Shown one piece after another: positions 1-7,705 of a DNA stretch of 64,000 nt. Position numbers and translations under genes: made by a program. Source of the stretch: an uncultured Oxalobacteraceae bacterium (lineage in GTDB: Bacteria; Pseudomonadota; Gammaproteobacteria; Burkholderiales; Burkholderiaceae_D). The stretch is taken from the NCBI GenBank assembly GCA_903862415.1, contig CAIOYD010000046.1:1-64000 (forward strand), written 5' to 3'. The notes under the pieces are model-generated. The model ran no database searches. It was not told the DNA's origin and was given only the letters and a program-made list of their open reading frames with translations. The first letter of the stretch is position 1. Each line of letters opens with the position of its first letter.

Positions 1-119
1 GTCACGACCGACCCGGGTGCGGTGCCGGCCAATTCCTGAATAAAGTTGGCTCCATCATACAGATATCCGCTGGAAATGCCACCGATGGTTTTACCGCTGC
101 GGCGGCCGAGGGCGTCATA
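1..119. repeat. 119-bp direct repeat, copy A (Rhs core end)
   Basis: Positions 1-119 match 3679-3797 base for base by eye. On the minus strand both encode the same Rhs segment (ALGRRSGKTIGGI, then YLYDGANFIQELAGTAPGS). The match ends at 119/3797, where the two copies join different YD repeats. Because copy A starts at the window edge, the repeat may extend further left. Confidence 0.9.
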
Positions 120-1673
120 ACTGAAACTGGCCGTCACGCTGCCGCTGATGCTGCGCAGCTGGTTGCGTTCGTTCCAGACGTAGGTATTGAGGCCGTCGCT
201 GGTGAGGTTGCCGTTGGCATCATAGCTTAAGGTCTGGCTGCCGAAGGTGGTGAGCTGGTTGGCTGCATTGACGGCGCTGGTGCTGACCGGAACACCGGGC
301 TGGATTTGCGCCAGCGTGCCACCGCTACTGGTGCGGCGTCCGGCGGTGTCGTAGGTGTAGGTGAGCGTGCCCAACGTACCGGCGGTGCCGGTATAGGTGA
401 TGCTGCTCAGCTGGCTGGCTTTGTCGTACGCATAGGTGGCGACGATGCCATTGGCATAGGTCACGCCGGTGGTGTGGTTGGCGTTGTCGTAGGCGTAGGT
501 GATGGTTTGCAGTACGTTGTTGTTGCTGGCCCCGGCCGCCTGCTGGATCTGGGTCAGGCGGTTGGCGTTGTCGTAGGTGTAGCTGACCACCGGCTGGCCG
601 GTGACGGTCAGGGAGGTGCGCCGCTGGGCCAGATCGTACAGATAACTGACGGTGCCCTGATTGCTGGTTTCAGAAAGCAGGTTATCGACATTGTCGTAAC
701 TGCGCGTGAGCGTGCCGGCGTTGCTGTCAACGATGCTGGTGAGGCGGTTGCCGTTATCCCAGGTAAAGGTGGTGCTGCTGGTGGCACTGGTGTTACCGGC
801 ATTGGAGCCGTAGTTGATGGTGGTGACGCGGCCCAGGGGATCGTAGCTCAGGTTGGTGATCTGGCCGTTGTTGTCGATGCTCTGGCTGACCAGTCCGCCG
901 GGTTCATAGCTCAGACTCGCGTGCTGGCTGAGCGGGTTGGTGATGTTCTGGATCTGGTTGCGTGCGGTATAGGTGTAGCTGATGGGGTTGAGTTTTTCAT
1001 CTGCCTGGGTCAGGATGTTACCGGCCGCATCGTAAGCCAGTTGCAGCACGCCGCCTTTGGGGTTGGTCATGCTGGTCACCCGGTCGAGGGCATCATACGC
1101 CATGTAGGTGCGGTGGTTGAGCATGTCGGTGATGCTGGTCAGGCGACCGACGGTATCGGTCATGACGCTCACGGTGCGGGCCAGCGGGTCGGTGGCCGAC
1201 TGAAAATCACCACCGCTATAGGCATAGTTGGTCACGTTACCCAGCCCGTCTTTGCTGCTCAGACGGCGGCCCTTGCTGTCGTAGATCATGATCTGGGTGT
1301 GAGCCAGAGCATCGCTGGTCTGGGTCAGGTTGCCGAGGTTGTCATAGGTCAGCGTCAGGCCGTGACCTAAGGCGTCATGGATCGCGGTGGGTACGCTGTA
1401 GAGCTGGTTGAACGTCATGGTGGTGGCGTTGGCACTCGCGGTCCCGGATAAACGGGTGATGGTGGTGGAATTGCCCAGCACGTCATACAGAAAGGCGGTT
1501 GTACGGTTGAGCGGATCGGTGACGCTGTCGAGCAAACCGGTGCTGGCGTTCCAATTGTAGGTGGTGGTTTGCGCGGAATGGATGAAGGCAGGTGCTCCTT
1601 TTTTGTAAATTTTTTCTAGATGTGTTTTTTTCTTTACGCGGAGCCGTGGAGCCTGAATAAAAAGCACCCACAT
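1..1673 (-). pseudogene. Rhs/YD-repeat core fragment, 5'-truncated, running off the left edge
   Basis: The minus frame is open from an ATG at 1673 to the window edge and translates from about 1600 onward into tandem YD repeats (motifs such as SYDALGRR, TYDTAGRR, AYDNANHTTG, RLTSI). These are the beta-cage wall of Rhs polymorphic toxins, which wrap a C-terminal toxin for delivery, commonly by type VI secretion. The first 25 or so codons do not look like Rhs and the ATG lies in the loop of a terminator hairpin (1662-1697), so I read this as a truncated fragment without its own promoter rather than a natural start. The N-terminal part of a normal Rhs protein (over 1000 residues) is missing. The fragment still reaches the segment just before the usual tip junction at position 1, so another C-terminal tip probably lies outside the window. 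A long plus-strand reading frame opposite it is only a shadow of the repeats. Confidence 0.85.
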
Positions 1674-1697
1674 TTAGATTACTGAGTGTGGGTGCTT
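1662..1697 (-). terminator. Intrinsic terminator after the small membrane gene
   Basis: A perfect 11-bp inverted repeat (arms 1662-1672 and 1687-1697, 14-nt loop) is followed on the minus strand by a T-rich tail. It lies just downstream of the 1739-1999 gene and would stop transcription before the Rhs core fragment. Confidence 0.75.
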
Positions 1698-1738
1698 AGT
1701 GTTTTTTATTACAACCTCTACCTCATGCTGTATCCGAC

Positions 1739-1999
1739 TTACCACAAACCTTCTTTAAGATACCTATCATAAGAGACAAATATCTGCTCAAGTGAATCCA
1801 TCGCAGGGTAAAACACATACCCTAACCCGATAAAAAAACCCTTTAACAAAATATTCATCCGATCCCAATAAAAAATCATCAATACCAAAATAAGTAACCA
1901 AAATAATTGAAATGCTATTAGCTTCAAACGATATCTAAAATATTGGTCTCTCGACATTTTTGGCGGCTTCGGCCAATTGCGTGGAAAATGAATTGCCAT
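1739..1999 (-). CDS. Small membrane protein, candidate Rhs immunity protein
   Basis: The 86-residue product has a basic N-terminus (about residues 1-27), one long or two short hydrophobic segments (about 28-63, containing FWLLILVLMIFYW and GFFIGLGYVF) and a short charged tail. I do not recognise a family. Its position directly downstream of an orphan Rhs tip (2048-2461), before a terminator, is where Rhs immunity genes sit, so immunity is inferred from context alone. A membrane immunity protein would suit a hydrophobic, membrane-acting toxin tip. Local base use is AT-rich, as is common for Rhs tip/immunity cassettes. Confidence 0.5.
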   Translation of the reverse strand: MAIHFPRNWPKPPKMSRDQYFRYRLKLIAFQLFWLLILVLMIFYWDRMNILLKGFFIGLGYVFYPAMDSLEQIFVSYDRYLKEGLW

Positions 2000-2047
2000 G
2001 GGCTACTAACCTTTTCTCAACATTAATTTTATGAGCTTATAACAAGT

Positions 2048-2461
2048 TTATTTGCAGCCACAATCACCACTGTTTTCATTATTAAAACTTGGAGCAATAA
2101 CATTTGGACTAAGCAATGAACCTATAAGAACTCCCGTATCTAACGATCCCTTCAAAATAATACCTGTTGCAACTGTCGTTATGCTAGCTGCAAGATATGC
2201 ATTAGCTGCCAGATCTGTCCCGGCATATGCAAAAGCTTGCCCCCAAGTCAGGCCGCCAACAAGTGGAGCGACTGATGCTCCTGCCACGCGAGTAAGGGGA
2301 TTAAGTCCCGGAATTTTCGTCCATGTTGGATTTAGAAAATTCACTGTTACAGTGTAATTATTAACAACTCGTTGCAAGTATGTAGGGGTTTCTGGTGGAC
2401 ACAAACCGAAAGGATCGGTCAGACTTATCGGGTTGCCTTTGACATAGGCATACAATTTCAT
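2048..2461 (-). CDS. Orphan Rhs C-terminal tip (displaced toxin module)
   Basis: The 137-residue frame from ATG 2461 begins with a short piece of Rhs core (KLYAYVKGNPISLTDPFGL) carrying the conserved DPxGL junction, and then a unique tail of about 115 residues, rich in Gly, Ala and Leu with a hydrophobic middle, ending DCGCK. This is the standard form of an orphan Rhs tip: the last core residues plus a new toxin, parked downstream of the active tip and ready to be swapped in by recombination in the core. The ATG overlaps the stop of the upstream membrane gene (ATGA). A longer frame reaches 2662 but its extra residues overlap that gene in another frame and look like noise. No nuclease or other catalytic motif is recognised in the tail. 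Confidence 0.7.
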   Translation of the reverse strand: MKLYAYVKGNPISLTDPFGLCPPETPTYLQRVVNNYTVTVNFLNPTWTKIPGLNPLTRVAGASVAPLVGGLTWGQAFAYAGTDLAANAYLAASITTVATGIILKGSLDTGVLIGSLLSPNVIAPSFNNENSGDCGCK

Positions 2462-2877
2462 CGCCGCCAAATCAATTGAACTATCGCCCTCAACAATCCG
2501 ACCAAAGGAACACCAACAACACAGATTGCCATGGCAGCGCTGAATACAATGCCGATTCCAGATTTGGAAAGACACGCCTGACCTAAAGGTAGGCCAGATG
2601 AGTGCATTGATCCGACGACACAATCTGTTCCGAGCGATGCAAACACCAAAAATATTCCGCAAATAAAAAAAATCAACGCTCTCAAAGGCGTTGAAACAAA
2701 CTGCTTAAGCGGGTCACTGAATAAAACGTAACTCAGGCAAAATAAAAGAGAAAGTGCCATTGAACCCACGACAGATTCAAACATTCCTTCCCCAAAAAGC
2801 AATCCAGCGCAGAGTCCGCCAATCCACATCACAAGCCCTGCAACGATCGTTACTCTGTCAAATGTCATCTTTCTCAT
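2458..2877 (-). CDS. Membrane protein, candidate immunity to the first Rhs tip
   Basis: The 139-residue protein has four predictable hydrophobic segments (around residues 10-28, 36-55, 68-88 and 110-132). I chose ATG 2877 because a GAGGA ribosome site lies 8 nt upstream; a GTG at 2892 is also possible and would overlap the toxin stop. It begins 12 nt after the stop of the Rhs tip frame (2889-3881) and its own stop overlaps the next orphan tip. The alternation tip, membrane gene, tip, membrane gene is the usual Rhs tip/immunity layout. The family is not recognised; immunity is an inference. Confidence 0.5.
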   Translation of the reverse strand: MRKMTFDRVTIVAGLVMWIGGLCAGLLFGEGMFESVVGSMALSLLFCLSYVLFSDPLKQFVSTPLRALIFFICGIFLVFASLGTDCVVGSMHSSGLPLGQACLSKSGIGIVFSAAMAICVVGVPLVGLLRAIVQLIWRR

Positions 2878-2888
2878 GGCAGCATTCC

Positions 2889-3881
2889 TCACTTTGAACA
2901 GTGGTATGTCGCCAAAGCGTCGGCGGTCGTTGCAAATGCGGTTAGCCCAACACCTGCCAGACTGGCATATCTTGCAGTGCCAGCGACGATTCCGTTAAGT
3001 AGATTCGCCATCGACATGTCGCCCATAATCGAGCTGCCTTTAATCCAAGTGCCAAATACGCCAAATTCCGAAGCCGGTATGGCAATGGTTGATGCAGCAC
3101 GATTTTCAAAGAAATTGGCAGCGAGTCCAAGCCCTCCAAGCGCTCCACCCTTCACAAAAAAGGCTTCAGCAGTCGTACCCCATGCTTCAGAAAAATTCGG
3201 ACTATTTGGGAGATAACTTTCAAGGCTCAAGTTCGGAACCAGCCAATCATTGACAAAATTCCCGTAATTATTTGTCAGAAAATTTTGCTTACATTGCTTT
3301 GTATCATCCAGACCCATCGGGTCTTTCTTTTGGACTGGATTATCATGAACATAGGTATACCCATTACTCTGCCCCGCCCCCCACCCAAGCGGATCTTGGG
3401 AAATAAACCTCCCCTGCACCGCCGAATAATACCTGGCCCTGAAATAATACAACCCCGTCCCATCGTTCTCGCGCCCGGTGTATTGCTGGCTGTTGCTGTC
3501 TGTGCCGACCTGAGTGGTGTTGCCATAGGCATCGTAGCTGTAACTGGCCACCGTGGCTTGCGCCGGGTTGGTCATCTGAATGATGCTGCCAAGGGCATCG
3601 ATGAGGGGGGTTTCCATACCGGCGCTGGTTTCACGTAAGAGCACTTGATCGATTCCCGGTCCGGTGAGCAGGTTGGCGGTCACGACCGACCCGGGTGCGG
3701 TGCCGGCCAATTCCTGAATAAAGTTGGCTCCATCATACAGATATCCGCTGGAAATGCCACCGATGGTTTTACCGCTGCGGCGGCCGAGGGCGTCATAGCT
3801 TAAGGTCTGGCTGCCGAAGGGGGTGAGCTGGTTGGCGCCCGACTGGAAATCACCACCGCTATAGGAATTATTCGGGAAGAG
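2889..3881 (-). pseudogene. Rhs C-terminal region with toxin tip, lacking most of the core
   Basis: The frame is open from 3881, immediately after the in-frame TAG that ends the TetR gene, down to 2889 (331 codons with stop). It holds a few shuffled YD repeats, the typical Rhs C-terminal core (TGRENDGTGLYYFRARYYS, GRFISQDPLGW, YTYVHDNPVQKKDPMGL) and a unique tail of about 140 residues rich in Gly and Ala with hydrophobic stretches, ending YHCSK. Most of the core and the N-terminus are missing, so this is a remnant; the first internal ATG would be at 3623. The tail after DPMGL would be the toxin; I see no known catalytic motif. It is followed by a small membrane gene that may be its immunity partner. 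The piece could still serve as a donor for recombination with an intact Rhs gene elsewhere. Confidence 0.8.
3679..3797. repeat. 119-bp direct repeat, copy B (Rhs core end)
   Basis: Same sequence as positions 1-119. Beyond 3797 this copy joins 3795-3836, which resembles 221-262, and then 3838-3866, which resembles 1195-1223. Copy B is therefore a collapsed version of the core seen at 1-1600, with two internal deletions between repeats. Confidence 0.9.
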
Positions 3882-4541
3882 CTACACGCAGGTCAGGGTA
3901 TGTTCCCCGACATACCTGGCCCATTCATACATCCCAAGAGCGGCGAATATATAACGGCAGATGGTAATAATCTGTTCGTCGCTGAAGGCAACACCGCACC
4001 GGACCTGCGCGACGATGTGGCCATTGAGTCCATGCATCACCAGTGACATATCCGTCTCTGTCGGTGCCGGGACTTGGGGATTTTCTTCTCTGACTGTATT
4101 CACCCAGGATTGCAGACCGTTTTGCAGTCGGCGCTGTATTTGTTCATAGGCCTGACGTGAAACAGGTGTTGCCTGGGCTTCTGCGATAAACGCTCTGGCC
4201 AGATGATGATCCCTGTTTATGCGCCTCAGATAGGCAGAGATGGCATTTAACAGTCGTACTGGCAGAGGACCTGCGCCATGGATTTCGCGCTCCACCTCAA
4301 CAACATGTGCCTGGGACAGTTTGTTAAATCCATACAAAAAACATTCTTCTTTATCGCTGAACAGAGTGTAAAAAGTGGCCCTGGAGACACCGGCCTGGGC
4401 AATAATCTGTGCCACTGATGCCTCGGCATAGCCTTTTTCAGCGACCACTTTAGCCATCCCAAGCACAAGGCGCTTGCGTTGCTCCAGTTCCACCACTTCA
4501 CGCGGCAGACTGGACGAACCACGCGGCAGTTGTTTGCGCAT
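3882..4541 (-). CDS. TetR/AcrR-family transcriptional regulator
   Basis: A TetR-type repressor of about 219 residues from ATG 4541. The helix-turn-helix is clear near residues 30-65 (ASVAQIIAQAGVSRATFYTLF followed by SDKEECFLYGF); the C-terminal ligand-binding part is all-helical, as usual. A longer GTG start at 4589 would reach into the fabG-like gene, so I prefer 4541, which leaves a gap of 22 nt. It follows the FabG-like gene in the same direction and probably forms one transcript with it, so a role as sensor of an acyl-CoA or related compound controlling the fabG/thiolase pair is likely but inferred. Its stop codon directly abuts Rhs debris, which marks the edge of that insertion. Confidence 0.85.
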   Translation of the reverse strand: MRKQLPRGSSSLPREVVELEQRKRLVLGMAKVVAEKGYAEASVAQIIAQAGVSRATFYTLFSDKEECFLYGFNKLSQAHVVEVEREIHGAGPLPVRLLNAISAYLRRINRDHHLARAFIAEAQATPVSRQAYEQIQRRLQNGLQSWVNTVREENPQVPAPTETDMSLVMHGLNGHIVAQVRCGVAFSDEQIITICRYIFAALGMYEWARYVGEHTLTCV

Positions 4542-4563
4542 GGGTGGACTGAATGACGTCACC

Positions 4564-5931
4564 TCAGGCACCCAGCATAGCCTGCCCACAGACCCGGATG
4601 GTTTGCGCGCTCACGCCGCTGGATTCCGGCAACGCCAGAAAGGTCACCAGTTCGGCAACGTCGCGTGGCAAACCACCTTGCGAGAGTGCGTTCATCCGAC
4701 GTCCGGCCTCGCGTATCATGAGCGGGATTTTTTTGGTCATCTCGGTTTCAATGAAACCCGGGGCAACACAGTTGATGGTGATGCCGTCTGCCGCCAATAA
4801 CTTGCCGCGTGCACTTGCATAACCCATTAATGCCGCTTTTGAGGTCGCGTAGTTGGATTGACCGGCGTTACCGGCAACACCACTGATAGAGGACAGACAA
4901 ATTTCACGACTACCCGCCTGCAGCAAGCCTGCGGCATCGACAGCGGCATCGATATCGATAATCGCCTTGAGGTTGACGGCCATGACTAATTCCCACTGTG
5001 CTTCTGTCATGTTGGCCAGCATTTTGTCGCGCGTAATGCCGGCGTTATGCACCAGCACATCGAGAACCTGGGTTTTTTTCAGCAAAAACTGCACCAGTAT
5101 AGTCGGAGCATCAGCGGAGGTGATGTCGAGCGCCAACGACTCACCACCCAACTGTGCGGCCAGCTCATCCAAGGCCGCTTTGGCACCGGGCACATCCACA
5201 CAGATCACTTTGGCACCTTCTTCGGCCAGACGGATAGCCGTGGCCTGGCCCAGACCTCTGGCTGCACCCGTGACCACGGCGATTTTGCCTTTGAGCCGCA
5301 GCGCTTCTTTGTTGCTTGTGACCGGTTTGACTTCATTGCCAACCCGCACCGGACGACCAGAGACATAGGCGCTGCGATGGCTGCAAAAAAATCGCAATGG
5401 TCCATCGAGGCGGTCGACTGCATCGCGGCTGACATACAAAAGATTGGCCGTGCTGCCCTTACGTCCGACTTCTTTGGCCAGTGTCCTGACAAATCCCTCG
5501 ATTCCGGTCGCTGCCGCACGTGCAACTGGCTGCTCGCATTCCAACGGGTCGGCCGCCAGCACCACTATGCGTGCGCACTCTGCGAGCTGGCGCATCAGTG
5601 GCACAAAAAATGTGCGCAGCTGTGAAAGCGATGCCACGTCGCGGCAACCAGTGGCATCAAAAACCACTATCTCGACTTTGCTGCTGTTATCCCACACCGG
5701 TCCTGGTCGCACCATCCCACCCATTTGCTGCAACGCCTGTTTGACTGCGTCCAGCGCATAACTGCCTTCGACTGCACCCACGGCGATGTTGTGATTTTCC
5801 AGTTCGTTGAGCCGATACGGACCGGCTTCGCGTTTCAACTGAACCGGTTTGGGCAGTCCCAGAAAACGTACCACAGGACCGGTCCAACGTCCGGCGGCGT
5901 AATCAATCAATGGATCGGAATGGGGGGTCAT
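4564..5931 (-). CDS. Long FabG-type 3-oxoacyl reductase (FabG4-like SDR)
   Basis: A 455-residue protein from ATG 5931 with a GGAG site 7 nt upstream. The C-terminal half is a complete short-chain dehydrogenase: nucleotide-binding TGAARGLG, the NAG motif (VLVHNAGITRD), the active-site Ser in SSISG and the YATSK Tyr/Lys pair. The N-terminal half is a second, degenerate Rossmann-like domain with no glycine motif, giving about twice the usual FabG length. This is the layout of high-molecular-weight FabG such as mycobacterial FabG4, which reduces 3-oxoacyl-CoA with NADH. Divergent pairing with a thiolase, as for fabG4/fadA2 in Mycobacterium, supports a role in fatty-acid or related acyl-CoA metabolism. 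The substrate is not deducible from sequence. Confidence 0.85.
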   Translation of the reverse strand: MTPHSDPLIDYAAGRWTGPVVRFLGLPKPVQLKREAGPYRLNELENHNIAVGAVEGSYALDAVKQALQQMGGMVRPGPVWDNSSKVEIVVFDATGCRDVASLSQLRTFFVPLMRQLAECARIVVLAADPLECEQPVARAAATGIEGFVRTLAKEVGRKGSTANLLYVSRDAVDRLDGPLRFFCSHRSAYVSGRPVRVGNEVKPVTSNKEALRLKGKIAVVTGAARGLGQATAIRLAEEGAKVICVDVPGAKAALDELAAQLGGESLALDITSADAPTILVQFLLKKTQVLDVLVHNAGITRDKMLANMTEAQWELVMAVNLKAIIDIDAAVDAAGLLQAGSREICLSSISGVAGNAGQSNYATSKAALMGYASARGKLLAADGITINCVAPGFIETEMTKKIPLMIREAGRRMNALSQGGLPRDVAELVTFLALPESSGVSAQTIRVCGQAMLGA

Positions 5932-6044
5932 TAAAATCTCCGGTTGCATATAAACACAATTGTCTATTAGAATCATCCCACAACTTCCGGCTATGCGCAA
6001 ACTTTCATGAAACTGCGCCAGCTTTAACAAAGAGGATTTTCATT
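5932..6044. promoter_or_regulatory. Divergent promoter region between fabG-like gene and thiolase
   Basis: This 113-bp gap separates two divergent starts. On the plus strand TTGCAT (5944-5949) and TAGAAT (5968-5973) are spaced 18 bp and could be the thiolase promoter. The palindrome ACAATTGT (5955-5962) lies between them and could be part of an operator for the neighbouring TetR protein. Both are readings by eye, without proof. Confidence 0.4.
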
Positions 6045-7325
6045 ATGTTGCATGGTTCGATTCGCAAAGTAGCCATCGTGGCTGCCAACCGCATTCCGTT
6101 TGCCCGTTCCGGCACGGCCTACAGTGAACTCAGCAATCTCACCATGCTCTCGGACGTCCTCAAAGGCCTGGTGCACAAAACCGGCCTGCAGGGTGTGCGG
6201 CTTGGTGAAGTCGTCGGTGGTGCCGTCATGAAGCATTCACGCGACTGGAATATGGTGCGCGAAGCCGTGTTGTCGAGCGACCTCGATCCTGCGACTCCGG
6301 CGTATGACATTCAGCAAGCCTGCGGCACCGGACTGGAAGCCGCCATACTGGTGGCCAATAAAATCGCCCTCGGCCAAATTGATGCAGGAATTGCCTGTGG
6401 CACCGACACCACCTCAGACGCACCGATAGCGGCTAACCGCGGTCTGCAGCGTCAATTAATGAAAATCAGTCGTGCCAGAACTTCCGGCCAAAAACTGTCG
6501 GCTGCGCTGGGGCTGTTGCGCCCTTCGCATGTCATCCCTGAATTGCCCGGTGCCGGGGAACCACGCACCGGTATGAGTATGGGGCAGCATGCACAGATCA
6601 CCGCCGACCGTTACGGCATCGGACGACGGGTGCAGGATGAACTGACGTTAGCCAGCCATCACAATCTGGCCAAAGCCTACGATGAAGGTTTTTTTGATGA
6701 TCTGGTCATGCCTTACCATGGACTGACGCGCGACAACAACCTGCGTGTCGGTGGAACGCTGGACAAGCTGGGTAAACTGCCGGGCGCGTTTTCCAAAACC
6801 GGCAGTATTTCTGCTGCCAACGCGACGCCATTTACCGACGGTGCCTCGGCCGTGCTGCTGTGCACTGACGAATTTGCCCAGCAACATGGCCTGACCGTTC
6901 TGGCCTATATGACTACGGGAGAAGTATCGGCGGTGGATTTTCGTGAAGAGCGTGAAGGTCTGTTGATGGCCCCGGCCTATGCGATTCCACGCATGCTGGC
7001 CAAACAGGGTTTGAAACTCCAGGACTTCGATTTCTATGAAATTCATGAAGCCTTCGCGTCGGTGGTGTTGTGTACCCTGGCGGCGTGGGAGTCTGAGAGT
7101 TTTTGTCGTGAGCGATTAGGCTTGGAAGGCGCATTGGGTTCGATTGATCGCAGCAAACTCAATGTCAAAGGCAGCTCGCTGGCAGCCGGTCATCCGTTTG
7201 CCGCCACCGGTGGCCGGGTCGTGGCCACACTGGCAAAACTGCTCAGCGAAAAAGGGCATGGACGTGGTTTGATTTCGATCTGTGCTGCTGGCGGTCAGGG
7301 TGTTACTGCGATCCTTGAACGTTAA
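6045..7325 (+). CDS. Acetyl-CoA C-acyltransferase (thiolase)
   Basis: A 426-residue thiolase. ATG 6045 has an AAAGAGGA ribosome site upstream. It carries the acylated Cys in QQACGTGLEA, the GMSMG region, the catalytic His motifs EIHEAFAS and GHPFAATGGR, and the C-terminal CAAGGQG with the second Cys. It cleaves 3-oxoacyl-CoA to acetyl-CoA and a shortened acyl-CoA, or runs in reverse. It is divergent from the long FabG, so the two enzymes could handle successive steps (3-hydroxy/3-oxo conversion, then thiolysis). The sequence resembles the FadI/FadA2 branch more than biosynthetic PhaA by its length; the subtype is not certain. Confidence 0.9.
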   Translation: MLHGSIRKVAIVAANRIPFARSGTAYSELSNLTMLSDVLKGLVHKTGLQGVRLGEVVGGAVMKHSRDWNMVREAVLSSDLDPATPAYDIQQACGTGLEAAILVANKIALGQIDAGIACGTDTTSDAPIAANRGLQRQLMKISRARTSGQKLSAALGLLRPSHVIPELPGAGEPRTGMSMGQHAQITADRYGIGRRVQDELTLASHHNLAKAYDEGFFDDLVMPYHGLTRDNNLRVGGTLDKLGKLPGAFSKTGSISAANATPFTDGASAVLLCTDEFAQQHGLTVLAYMTTGEVSAVDFREEREGLLMAPAYAIPRMLAKQGLKLQDFDFYEIHEAFASVVLCTLAAWESESFCRERLGLEGALGSIDRSKLNVKGSSLAAGHPFAATGGRVVATLAKLLSEKGHGRGLISICAAGGQGVTAILER

Positions 7326-7331
7326 ATAGCT

Positions 7332-7631
7332 TTGTCACGATCAAAATGCCAGCCAGTTTTCCAGATAGTCACCAACCACCTGATTAAGGCTTTTGCCCAT
7401 TTTTTTATCGTAGTCGTGGTCAGTTTGTTGTGCACCGTAAAAAACTGGGCCACGGAATTTGATCCGCCGGAGTATTCCTTTTACACCGCCACGGCCAATC
7501 CAAAGCAATCTCTGGAAGCGTTCTTGCAATCAGCTTCCAGTATTCCTCCCAACGGCGGCACTGCCTATGGCCAGAATTTAGCTGCAGAAGCTGATCGCTT
7601 CGAGGTGTTATATAAACTCAAAATGCACTGA
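7332..7631 (+). CDS. Small hypothetical protein with N-terminal hydrophobic segment
   Basis: A 99-residue frame starting with TTG 7332, just 6 nt after the thiolase stop. It has a basic N-terminus, a hydrophobic stretch (about residues 20-36, HFFIVVVVSLLC) and a polar remainder, so it might be secreted or anchored. No family is recognised, no good ribosome site is seen, and there is no internal ATG near the start. It fills the gap up to a bidirectional terminator. It may be real, a remnant, or chance. Confidence 0.3.
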   Translation: MSRSKCQPVFQIVTNHLIKAFAHFFIVVVVSLLCTVKNWATEFDPPEYSFYTATANPKQSLEAFLQSASSIPPNGGTAYGQNLAAEADRFEVLYKLKMH

Positions 7632-7650
7632 GATAAGATTCTGCGCACAA

Positions 7651-7680
7651 AAAAACGGCAACTCAATGGTTGCCGTTTTT
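7651..7680. terminator. Bidirectional intrinsic terminator
   Basis: The inverted repeat AAAAACGGCAAC / GTTGCCGTTTTT (7651-7662 and 7669-7680, 6-nt loop) has T-runs on both strands and sits between the convergent thiolase unit and the M3 peptidase gene. Confidence 0.85.
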
Positions 7681-7705
7681 CTTTACACCGACGTAAATCC
7701 GCGGT

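Noticed and set aside
306-1370. Long plus-strand open frame (354 codons), Gly/Val-rich
   Set aside because: It is the antisense shadow of Rhs YD repeats on the minus strand, which keep the complementary frame open; composition fits no protein family.
2048-2461. CaaX-like end of the orphan Rhs tip (DCGCK)
   Set aside because: The Cys residues are second and fourth from the end, but a2 is Cys and X is Lys, which do not fit a prenylation box.
5047-5625. 192-codon plus-strand frame opposite the fabG-like gene
   Set aside because: Antisense to a clear SDR gene, no motifs of its own.
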